A stretch of DNA of 8,458 bases from Flavobacteriales bacterium (lineage in GTDB: Bacteria > Bacteroidota > Bacteroidia > Flavobacteriales > UA16). Numbering within the stretch: position 1 is the first letter of the stretch; the number at the start of each line of letters is the position of its first letter. Of this stretch, positions 1 to 7,250 are shown one piece after another. A program made the position numbers and the translations under genes. The DNA lies in contig JABISU010000192.1 in the NCBI GenBank assembly GCA_018700255.1, positions 1 through 8,458 of the forward strand, written 5' to 3'. The notes under the pieces are model-generated. The model had not been told where the DNA came from, ran no database searches, and was given only the letters and a program-made list of their open reading frames with translations.

Positions 1-3000
1 GGGCAGGTGAGATATAAAGAGGTTTGGCCTGGAATAGAATTAATCATGGACGGAAGGGCGAGAGGAACGAAAAAACTCAAGTACGACTGGGTGGTAGAGC
101 CGGGAGCAGACCCCTCAAACATCGTCTTGATACATGAAGGAACTGAGCTCAGCTTGAGACCTGACGGCTCACTTTTACATCTCATGGGCGAGACGGGAGA
201 CATCATCGAGGGTGTACCATTTGCTTACCAATTAATCGACGGCTCACGTATATCACAAGTAGAGTGCCACTACAAATTGAAACATCGATTAGATGGAATG
301 ACAGAGGTGAGTTTTGAAATAGGTGACTACAATCCAGACCTTAGATTAACAATAGACCCAGATCTTGTATTTGCAACTTATATAGGAGCAACCCAAGCGA
401 ATTGGGGGTTTACGGCCGCTTTTGATGATGACGGTAGGGCTATTGCCGGAGCCGCATTGTGGGACGGGGGTATGGGAACATACCCTACTACGGCTGGTGC
501 CGTTTCGACTACTTTCGCCGCTGGAGACGGCCCTTTCGATATAGGAATTACAGTTTTCACTGCAGACGGAGGAGCTTTGGTTTATAGCACCATTGTGGGC
601 GGAAACAGCATGGATATTTGTTCCTCCCTTGTTGCTGATTCAAGTGGAGACTTTTATGCTTTAGGCACAACAGGGTCTTCCAATTTCCCAGTTACTGGGG
701 GATCTTATGACAATTCGTTTAACGAGGGTTCATCAGTCAATTTGCAGGCTTGTTGCAATTTTCCAGGGAATTTTTCAAATGGTTCAGATCTCTTCATCTT
801 AAAATTCTCCTCTGGAACGGGCGGGTTGCTGAGCGGAACTTATGTTGGAGGAACCGGTAATGACGGAATTAATTCCGGTTCGATGTTGAACTACAACTAT
901 GGCGACGTTTTTAGAGGTGAGATCAATGTTGACGAACTCGATAGGCCTTGGGTGGCTACGGTAACTTCAAGTGATGATTTTCCTATAATAGCGGGACCGT
1001 ACCTAAGTTATAACGGTGGAACTACAGACGGTGTTTTATTCAGGATGAGTCCTGATTTAAGCACTTTAGAGTGGTCATCGTATATTGGAGGATCTCAGGC
1101 GGACGCAGCATACGGAGTCCAGTTCACTTCCGCTTTTGAGCCTGTCGTTTGTGGTGGAACTCGTAGCACGGATTACCCTGCTCTAGGCTCTTCGTATCAG
1201 TTTGATTTCGGGGGAGTAGCAGATGCTTTTGTTACCCGTTTCCCCAATGGCGGAGGTACACCCCTTGCGAGCACTTATTACGGAAGCTCTTCCTATGATC
1301 AGTCGTATTTCGTTCAGGTTGATGAGGATGACAAGATTTATTTATTAGGCCAAACAGTAGGAAACCTACCTCTCTCAGGTACAGTTTACGACGCGAGCCC
1401 CAATGCCGGTCAATTTATTGCCTGCTTCGATGTTCAACTCCAGAACCTTCTATGGAATACACGAGTTGGAAACCCCAACAATGCCGGCAGTATAGATATC
1501 AGCCCTACAGCCTTCCTTGTGAGCGACTGCGGGCAGATATATCTATGTGGTTGGGGTGGAGGGACAAACGATGGTTCACAGGCGGGGTCAAATAGTGGTA
1601 CTCAAGGCATGCCAATTACAGGTGGGCCATATCAATTTACATCTGATGACAGCGATTTTTGGCTCGGGATGCTTAACCCTGGTGCAGAGCAGTTAATCTA
1701 TGGCTCGTTCTTCGGAGGGGGACAATCGGCGGAGCACGTCGATGGAGGTACATCAAGGTTTGATAAAAACGGCACTGTTTATCAAGCTGTGTGTGCTGGA
1801 TGTGGGGGTAATGACGATTTCCCAACGACACCTGGGGCGTGGAGCTCTACGAACGATAGTTTTAATTGTAATATCGGAATTTTTAAGTTCGAACTAGGGA
1901 CTATTCACGTAGATATCGACCTTTTAGCTCCCGATATCATTTGCCCAGATGAACCCATACAATTCGTGAATAATTCCGAAGGGGGAGGTGTGTATTTGTG
2001 GCAATTTGGTGATGGAGAGATTAGCGATGAATTTGAACCCTCTCACACCTATAGCTCACCAGGAGATTGGGAGGTTACCCTTACCGTTTCAGATCCGCTC
2101 GGGTGTTTAGACGAACAATCATCAACGCTTGATTTAACGATTGGTGAGCCTATTGACCTTACTATTGATCTAGTCGAACCCATTTGCTTAGGAGAGGAAG
2201 TTCAACTTAACGCTTGGGGGTCAGATGGTTTGTTTTGGCTTAACGACCCAACTCTAAGCGCAACAGACATCGCAAACCCCATAGCAACCCCTACAGAGAC
2301 CACTACGTATACTGTTCACGATGAAAATGAGTGCGGTTCGGCTCAGGCCCAAGTAACGGTTCAGGTGAGTTTTGTAGAAGCAGAAGCAAACCCTATAGCA
2401 ACAACGATCTGCCTAGGGGAAAACGTACAACTTTCGGCAGAAGGAGGGACTGGATATTCGTGGTTTCCTCCTGTAGGATTAGACGACCCCACATCTTCTA
2501 CAGTGAGCGCTTCCCCTAATGTCAGCACCCAGTATACTGTTATTGTTACGGATGATTTCGGGTGCTCGGACACCCAACAAATTCAGATTACTGTCGTTCC
2601 AGAACCGCCAGGAGGACTGGTATATGATCCGATTGAAATATGTACAGGACATGGAACGTCTTTGCCTGGAGCACCAGGCGATGCTTGGCTTTGGGAACCC
2701 TCTACGAACCTAAATATGGATAATATCCAAACCCCATATGCCACGCCAACCCAAGACATTACTTATACAGTTTCTATACAAAATATATGTGGAATAGGAA
2801 CTGACGAAGTTTCTGTGCACGTTATCGTTCCGATTGCTCAAGCTTCTGAAGATGGCGGTATCTGTAGAGGGGAGGAGTTTCATGTGACTGCAACAGGAAG
2901 TGATCAAGAGAGCTCCACATATGTTTGGTCTCCAGCAACACTTGTTTCTCAATCAACGAGTAATGACACATATGTTTTCCCGGTTTTTACGACAACCTTC

Positions 3001-3570
3001 ACAGTTTATGTTACAGACTCTAATGGTTGTACTGCTAGCGATGAGCTTACAGTATATGTGGGGCAACCCCCGGTAGTTAATGCAGGACCCAACCGAGATG
3101 TAGAATGGCTTGATGAAGTAAGATTGCTCGGCTCGACAAGTGGAGATACTTATTGGTGGACCCCAGCGGAAAATTTAAGTTGCTCGTATTGCACCCTCCC
3201 AGAAGTGCTATCTGCCGAGCCAGGCTGGTATGTTTTCCATGCGTTAGATGAAAATGGATGTGAGGGGATGGACTCCACATACCTCGATATTTTCTATCCT
3301 ATTTTCGTTCCTACATCTTTCACCCCTAATAACGACGGGATAAACGACGTTTTTTATGTTGCAGGTCTCAGGCTACAAGGCTATAGACTTATCATTTATA
3401 ACAGATGGGGTGAGGAGGTGTTTTACTCGGAAGACGCAGAACAGGTTTGGACGGGAGAATCAGAAAATGGAACCCACTATTGCCCCGACGCAGTTTACCT
3501 GTACTCACTTAGATACGAGGACCAAGACGGTGCGCACCTAATTCACGGACATGTATCACTCTTGAGATAG
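1..3570 (+). CDS. Large T9SS-exported multidomain protein (DUF7948 / SBBP propeller / PKD / Ig-like repeats / type B sorting domain), 5' partial
   Basis: The frame is open from base 1 (GGG CAG GTG), so the true start and signal peptide lie upstream; the GTG at base 7 is probably internal. Numbering from that GTG: residues 1-117 resemble DUF7948 (WPGIEL, LKYDWVV, PFAYQL). Residues 120-620 carry seven 'YIGG'-like motifs 62-83 residues apart, as in SBBP beta-propeller proteins, with the family-typical CGQIYLCGWGGG and CAGCGG patches. A PKD domain (WQFGDG, HTY, WEVTLTV) spans about 635-712. Five Ig-like repeats of about 77 residues follow (ICLGE...TTYTV...CG pattern). Residues 1098-1187 form the type B C-terminal sorting domain (FVPTSFTPNNDGINDVF, YNRWGEEVF, final HGHVSLLR). 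This domain directs T9SS export across the outer membrane. The protein is probably a cell-surface or released adhesin-like protein; no enzymatic domain is visible and its ligand is unknown. Family assignment is firm, function is inferred. Confidence 0.93.
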   Translation, partial: GQVRYKEVWPGIELIMDGRARGTKKLKYDWVVEPGADPSNIVLIHEGTELSLRPDGSLLHLMGETGDIIEGVPFAYQLIDGSRISQVECHYKLKHRLDGMTEVSFEIGDYNPDLRLTIDPDLVFATYIGATQANWGFTAAFDDDGRAIAGAALWDGGMGTYPTTAGAVSTTFAAGDGPFDIGITVFTADGGALVYSTIVGGNSMDICSSLVADSSGDFYALGTTGSSNFPVTGGSYDNSFNEGSSVNLQACCNFPGNFSNGSDLFILKFSSGTGGLLSGTYVGGTGNDGINSGSMLNYNYGDVFRGEINVDELDRPWVATVTSSDDFPIIAGPYLSYNGGTTDGVLFRMSPDLSTLEWSSYIGGSQADAAYGVQFTSAFEPVVCGGTRSTDYPALGSSYQFDFGGVADAFVTRFPNGGGTPLASTYYGSSSYDQSYFVQVDEDDKIYLLGQTVGNLPLSGTVYDASPNAGQFIACFDVQLQNLLWNTRVGNPNNAGSIDISPTAFLVSDCGQIYLCGWGGGTNDGSQAGSNSGTQGMPITGGPYQFTSDDSDFWLGMLNPGAEQLIYGSFFGGGQSAEHVDGGTSRFDKNGTVYQAVCAGCGGNDDFPTTPGAWSSTNDSFNCNIGIFKFELGTIHVDIDLLAPDIICPDEPIQFVNNSEGGGVYLWQFGDGEISDEFEPSHTYSSPGDWEVTLTVSDPLGCLDEQSSTLDLTIGEPIDLTIDLVEPICLGEEVQLNAWGSDGLFWLNDPTLSATDIANPIATPTETTTYTVHDENECGSAQAQVTVQVSFVEAEANPIATTICLGENVQLSAEGGTGYSWFPPVGLDDPTSSTVSASPNVSTQYTVIVTDDFGCSDTQQIQITVVPEPPGGLVYDPIEICTGHGTSLPGAPGDAWLWEPSTNLNMDNIQTPYATPTQDITYTVSIQNICGIGTDEVSVHVIVPIAQASEDGGICRGEEFHVTATGSDQESSTYVWSPATLVSQSTSNDTYVFPVFTTTFTVYVTDSNGCTASDELTVYVGQPPVVNAGPNRDVEWLDEVRLLGSTSGDTYWWTPAENLSCSYCTLPEVLSAEPGWYVFHALDENGCEGMDSTYLDIFYPIFVPTSFTPNNDGINDVFYVAGLRLQGYRLIIYNRWGEEVFYSEDAEQVWTGESENGTHYCPDAVYLYSLRYEDQDGAHLIHGHVSLLR

Positions 3571-3589
3571 ATGGAATCTCGAATTCCAT
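3571..3589 (+). other. Perfect 7-bp inverted repeat directly after the T9SS-protein stop codon
   Basis: ATGGAAT (3571-3577) and ATTCCAT (3583-3589) are perfect inverted copies around the 5-base loop CTCGA. The repeat begins at the base after the TAG stop and ends 14 bases before the ATG of the next gene. No T-run follows, so it does not look like an intrinsic terminator. It could mark or protect the 3' end of the first cistron, or be chance. The structure is seen; any role is inference. Confidence 0.35.
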
Positions 3590-3603
3590 AACTATATTGC
3601 AAC

Positions 3604-4572
3604 ATGGACTTTAAGTTTACCCGCAACCTGTTACCAGGAATGTTTCTTGATTACGACTGTGTAATCATCCCCGGTTTAGGCGGATTCGTATGTAACGGAC
3701 GATCGGCTTGGTATGATGATGAAAATGAAGAAATGGTCCCTCCTTCACGAGATGTGATATTTAATCCCAACCTCATACACAATGACGGCCTCCTCGCTCA
3801 AGAAATTATGCGGGCAAGAGACCTTTCATATTCAGAGGCGATGAAGCACGTTGAGGATGAAGCTTCGCTTATGGTTAGACAACTTCAGGAAGGAAAACCT
3901 GTAGAGATTGCACGCGTGGGTAGATTATACTCAGGTGATGATGGTGTAACTAGATTCTTACCTGACTCCGAACTAGTTCGAGTTCTAAGATCTTTCGGTC
4001 ATGCCAGGATTCCTTTAGCTAAGCTTATTGAAAAAGAAGCAATTCCTATTCACACACCGTTATTGGTTAAAATAGCTAGAGCCGCAGCTGTGATTGCTTT
4101 ACCTATTGTTTTAGGTGGGGCATGGATGCTTTCGGACTCGTCAAACTCCAGCACTCTCCTGAGTGTTTTTCCGACCTTTGACACAGAGGCGATTGTTTCA
4201 ACGTTTATACCATCAGAGGGCTCTACTTTATTTAACCCCTCAGACGAAGAGATTGCTGAGGAGATAGAAATAGAGTACGCTACAGAGGAAGTTGAATTGC
4301 TTTTATCTGAGAATAAAGTAGAGGAGGAAGAGACGCTTGCAATTCAGATTAACTTCTTGATCATAGGAGGTGCTTTTTCTATTCAAGAAAACGCCCTGAA
4401 TCTCGCTGAAACCCTGAAACTAGAAGGCTTCAATCCAACGCATCATTACCAAAATCACAACAACCTAAATCTCGTTGCACTAGGAGAGTTTGAGACAGAA
4501 TCCTCAGCAAGGAAAGCTTTAAAAGAAGCAAGAAAAAAAGGAAGAACAGCCAGTTGGCTAAAGCGCCTATAA
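3604..4572 (+). CDS. HU-CCDC81 / SPOR domain membrane protein
   Basis: This 322-residue protein has the usual Bacteroidota HU-CCDC81/SPOR layout. The first CCDC81-type HU domain covers about residues 5-40 (LDYDCVIIPGLGGFVCN). The second covers about 46-125 (PPSRDVIFNPNLIHNDGLLA, then VEIARVGRLY). One hydrophobic segment at about 154-176 should span the inner membrane. An acidic, low-complexity linker (214-244, rich in Glu) leads to a C-terminal SPOR domain at about 248-322 (FLIIGGAFSIQENA, LVALGEFETESSARKAL). SPOR domains bind septal peptidoglycan stripped of stem peptides, so the protein probably has an HU-like cytoplasmic part and a periplasmic cell-wall-binding part. Nucleic-acid binding by this HU subfamily is assumed from the fold rather than shown. 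The ATG start lies 33 bases after the upstream stop, which suggests co-transcription; no clear Shine-Dalgarno sequence is seen, as is common in this phylum. Confidence 0.9.
   Translation: MDFKFTRNLLPGMFLDYDCVIIPGLGGFVCNGRSAWYDDENEEMVPPSRDVIFNPNLIHNDGLLAQEIMRARDLSYSEAMKHVEDEASLMVRQLQEGKPVEIARVGRLYSGDDGVTRFLPDSELVRVLRSFGHARIPLAKLIEKEAIPIHTPLLVKIARAAAVIALPIVLGGAWMLSDSSNSSTLLSVFPTFDTEAIVSTFIPSEGSTLFNPSDEEIAEEIEIEYATEEVELLLSENKVEEEETLAIQINFLIIGGAFSIQENALNLAETLKLEGFNPTHHYQNHNNLNLVALGEFETESSARKALKEARKKGRTASWLKRL
4548..4559 (-). terminator. Weak candidate terminator hairpin for the minus-strand operon
   Basis: AGCCAGTTGGCT forms a 5-bp stem (AGCCA/TGGCT) with a 2-base loop, or 4 bp with a 4-base loop. 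Read on the minus strand it lies 15 bases beyond the TAG of the DUF6495-like gene and is followed, after 8 bases, by seven T's (4539-4533 on the minus strand). The stem is short and the T-run is not adjacent, so this is only a weak candidate. It would sit inside the coding end of the convergent SPOR gene. Confidence 0.2.
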
Positions 4573-4580
4573 GCCTATAA
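4565..4580. repeat. 8-bp tandem direct repeat spanning two convergent stop codons
   Basis: GCCTATAA occurs twice back to back (4565-4572 and 4573-4580), followed by a further GCC. The first copy ends with the TAA stop of the HU-CCDC81/SPOR gene. The second copy contains CTA at 4575-4577, which is the TAG stop of the minus-strand DUF6495-like gene. A plus-strand T-run (4587-4592) follows, but no strong stem precedes it. Confidence 0.6.
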
Positions 4581-5006
4581 GCCTTCTTTTTTAAAGAGCT
4601 CGTTTAATTCCTTATGTTTTTCATCTGGGCAAGGCTTAAGCCCCTGTTCAAGTAGAAGAAAAATCTCCCTACCTCTAGCTTCTTGTGGAAATTGTTTTAC
4701 CCCGCTAAAAAGCTCCGGATTTTCAACCCCATCCTTCTTCACCCACCGAATGACTTTAGCTGAGGATTCGTTAAACTGAAACACCCACCTATCCACATCA
4801 GACGCTTTCTCTAGATAAGTAATCCTTTCAGTTGAAGATTCCCAAAACAAGTTACTAAACTCATCTAGCAAAAAATCAACTTTATCCGGATCTTCACTTT
4901 TTACTCTTTGCCATTCAGGGGCGTCAAACCCTTGAGAGGATAGGAATTTAACAAATTCTTTTTCCACCGCTTGAAGCTCTTTGTCAGTTAACCTTCTAAA
5001 TTTCAC
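4575..5006 (-). CDS. DUF6495-like family protein of unknown function
   Basis: A small soluble protein of 143 residues without signal peptide or membrane segment, probably cytoplasmic. Its N-terminus (MKFRRLTDKEL), the EW near residue 32, the segment LDEFSNLFWESSTERITYLEK (about 47-67) and the late LLLEQG match my recollection of the DUF6495 family of Bacteroidota; this comes from memory of the pattern, not a search. No catalytic motif is evident and I assign no function. It begins with GTG 4 bases after the stop of the S9 peptidase, so it is probably translated by coupling to that gene and is the last cistron of the run. A purine-rich stretch in the peptidase's last codons could serve as a weak ribosome site. 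Its stop lies 2 bases from the stop of the convergent HU/SPOR gene. Confidence 0.8.
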   Translation of the reverse strand: MKFRRLTDKELQAVEKEFVKFLSSQGFDAPEWQRVKSEDPDKVDFLLDEFSNLFWESSTERITYLEKASDVDRWVFQFNESSAKVIRWVKKDGVENPELFSGVKQFPQEARGREIFLLLEQGLKPCPDEKHKELNELFKKEGL

Positions 5007-5010
5007 AAGC

Positions 5011-7233
5011 TTATTCTTCTATTCCCTCAAGCATAAATAGGAACGCATACTCCATTGCTGTTTCCTTAAACCTAGCGAAACGTCCCGAGGCACCTCCGTG
5101 ACCGGTTTCCATATTGCAATGCATAATAACGATGTTATCTCCTTGTTTGTGATCTCGAAGTTTTGCGATCCATTTAGCGGGCTCCCAATACTGCACTTGA
5201 CTGTCCCAATAACCTGTAGTAATTAACGTGTTGGGATAATTCAATTCCGCAACGTTATCATAAGGGCTGTAGCTCATGATATAGTCGAAATAATCTTTCT
5301 TCTTAGGGTTCCCCCACTCATCAAACTCCCCCGTTGTAAGCGGAATCGTCTCGTCGAGCATTGTGTTTATCACATCAACGAAAGGCACAGCAGCAACGAC
5401 TCCATTAAAGAGCTCTGGCTCAAGGTTCATTACCGCTCCCATAAGTAACCCACCAGCACTACCCCCCATAGCATACATATGCTCAGAAGAGGTGTAGTTG
5501 TTTTCTACAAGGTGTTTTCCACAATCTATATAGTCGTTAAAAGTGTTCATCTTCTTAAACAGCTTACCATCCTCATACCAGTGACGACCCATTTCAGACC
5601 CACCTCTAATATGCGCCATAGCATAGACAAACCCTCTGTCTAATAAACTCAGTCTTGTACTAGAAAACCCTGGATCCATACTATATCCGTAACTTCCGTA
5701 TGCATATAAAAGCAGAGGGTTAGATCCGTTTAAAACGACATCCTTTCTGTACACGATGCTCACAGGAATCTTTACCCCATCACGAGATTCAACCATAATA
5801 CGTTCGCTTGTGTAGTTCGCCACGTCGAAATCTCCCCCAAGAACTTTTTGTTGCTTGAGTTGGGTGCGTGACCTGTCTTTAAACGCGTGCTCGTAAGTGG
5901 TGCTAGGCGTTGTAAGTGAAGTATATCCAAAGCGTAGTTTATCGGCCTTAAAATTGGGATTAGCCCCTACATAAGCCATGTAAGCCGGATCGTTAAACTC
6001 AAGGTAATAATCTTCGGTTTCGTCCCAACTCTTTACCCTTATTGATGTTAGACCATCTCGCCTTTCTTCTAAAACCAAGTACTTCTCAAAAATTTCAATG
6101 CCCTCAAAAAGCACATCATCCCTGTGAGGAATTACATCTACCCAATTCGATCGTGAAAGTGCATTAATAGATGTTTTTACAAGCTTAAAATTCTTCGCAC
6201 CATCAGCATTCGTGGTGATATAAAAAGAATCTAAGTAATGACTTACGCGGTACTCATGGTCAGCCTCTCTTTCCTGAATTACGTTGAATTCAGAGTTTGG
6301 CTTATCAGCATGGATATACCTCACCTCACTGCTCAAAGTTGAGTGAGAGCCGATCATAATATACTCCTCACTCTTGGTTTTCCCAATTCCCACACTGAAC
6401 GTTTCATCCGTTTCTTCATAAACCACGACATCTTCACTAACAGACGTGCCTAGTACGTGTTTAAGGATGCGGTAACTACGTAATGTAATTGGATCTTTTT
6501 TTGTGTAGAACAAGGTCTTGTTGTCATTCGCCCAAACAGCCCCTCCCGTAGTCTCGGGGATCTCATCCTTAAGCACAACTCCAGTTGTTAAGTCCTTTAC
6601 TCTAAGAGTATACTGACGCCTACTCACCGTGTCAATTCCATACACAATAAGTTTGTTGTTGGGGCTGACACTGGACCCTCCAATAGCAAAATAATTGTGA
6701 CCTTCAGCGAGCTTAGGACCATCTAAAAGAACCTCCTCAACAGCCTCCATGTTGCCTTTTTTACGGCAATTGTATGCGTACTCCTTCCCATCCTGGTATC
6801 GAGTATAGTACCAATACTCCCTATAAAACACAGGTACACTTTCGTCATCTTTAACTATTCTTCCAACAATCTCATCGAAAAGTTCAGTTTGAAATTTTTC
6901 AGTAGGCGAAAGCACTTTCTCTTTGTAATCATTTTCAGAATTAAGGTAGTCTAATACGTCCTGAGTTTTTTCTGAGGGATTATCTGCTTCTTTTTCCTCG
7001 TCACTAAGCCTCATCCAGAAATAATCATCTTCGAGATTCATACCGTGAATTTCCTGCGAATAAGGGACGACTTTTGCGTCTGGAGCAGAAATATCTAATG
7101 CAGTGAGTTTTTCCTCACTTGTAACGTAATTGTTGTTAGACATAGACGATTTATTATTGTCTCCCACGCTTGTGCATGAAAAAAGCGCAAGTGCAGTAAC
7201 AATTGAAATTGGGGTTAAATTAGGCTTTACCAT
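5011..7233 (-). CDS. S9A family peptidase, oligopeptidase B-like, predicted lipoprotein
   Basis: A 740-residue serine peptidase of the prolyl oligopeptidase family, closest in motifs to oligopeptidase B, which cleaves peptides after Arg or Lys. The beta-propeller gating domain spans about 55-460 (VVPYSQEIHGMNLEDDYFWM near its start) and the alpha/beta-hydrolase domain about 470-740. The triad is complete: Ser592 in GGSAGG, Asp677 in GYWDSQVQYWEP and His712 in ETGHGG. The acidic patch E636/D638/E639 in TTGEFDEWGNP matches the region used by enterobacterial oligopeptidase B to bind a basic P1 residue. The N-terminus, KPNLTPISIVTALALFSC, looks like a lipoprotein signal with Cys20 as the lipid-bearing residue, followed by a polar linker, so the enzyme is probably envelope-anchored. 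I chose ATG 7233 over an in-frame TTG at 7257, which would overlap the kdsB stop and add eight residues. It starts 17 bases after kdsB. Confidence 0.93.
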   Translation of the reverse strand: MVKPNLTPISIVTALALFSCTSVGDNNKSSMSNNNYVTSEEKLTALDISAPDAKVVPYSQEIHGMNLEDDYFWMRLSDEEKEADNPSEKTQDVLDYLNSENDYKEKVLSPTEKFQTELFDEIVGRIVKDDESVPVFYREYWYYTRYQDGKEYAYNCRKKGNMEAVEEVLLDGPKLAEGHNYFAIGGSSVSPNNKLIVYGIDTVSRRQYTLRVKDLTTGVVLKDEIPETTGGAVWANDNKTLFYTKKDPITLRSYRILKHVLGTSVSEDVVVYEETDETFSVGIGKTKSEEYIMIGSHSTLSSEVRYIHADKPNSEFNVIQEREADHEYRVSHYLDSFYITTNADGAKNFKLVKTSINALSRSNWVDVIPHRDDVLFEGIEIFEKYLVLEERRDGLTSIRVKSWDETEDYYLEFNDPAYMAYVGANPNFKADKLRFGYTSLTTPSTTYEHAFKDRSRTQLKQQKVLGGDFDVANYTSERIMVESRDGVKIPVSIVYRKDVVLNGSNPLLLYAYGSYGYSMDPGFSSTRLSLLDRGFVYAMAHIRGGSEMGRHWYEDGKLFKKMNTFNDYIDCGKHLVENNYTSSEHMYAMGGSAGGLLMGAVMNLEPELFNGVVAAVPFVDVINTMLDETIPLTTGEFDEWGNPKKKDYFDYIMSYSPYDNVAELNYPNTLITTGYWDSQVQYWEPAKWIAKLRDHKQGDNIVIMHCNMETGHGGASGRFARFKETAMEYAFLFMLEGIEE

Positions 7234-7250
7234 ATTGAGCAAAGATAATA

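Noticed and set aside
7..9. GTG at base 7 as the true start of the large secreted protein
   Set aside because: The frame is open to base 1, the first residues already match the interior of a DUF7948-like domain, and there is no signal peptide, which a T9SS substrate needs.
2331..2952. Several 60-80-codon open frames on both strands within the Ig-like repeats
   Set aside because: All lie inside the strongly supported T9SS protein frame and show no recognisable domain.
3562..3600. Possible Bacteroidota-type promoter (TTG, then a TAnnTTTG-like element) ahead of the HU/SPOR gene
   Set aside because: The best -7-like element, TATATTGC, matches only partly, lies 3 bases from the ATG, and is about 28 bases from the TTG, which is too far.
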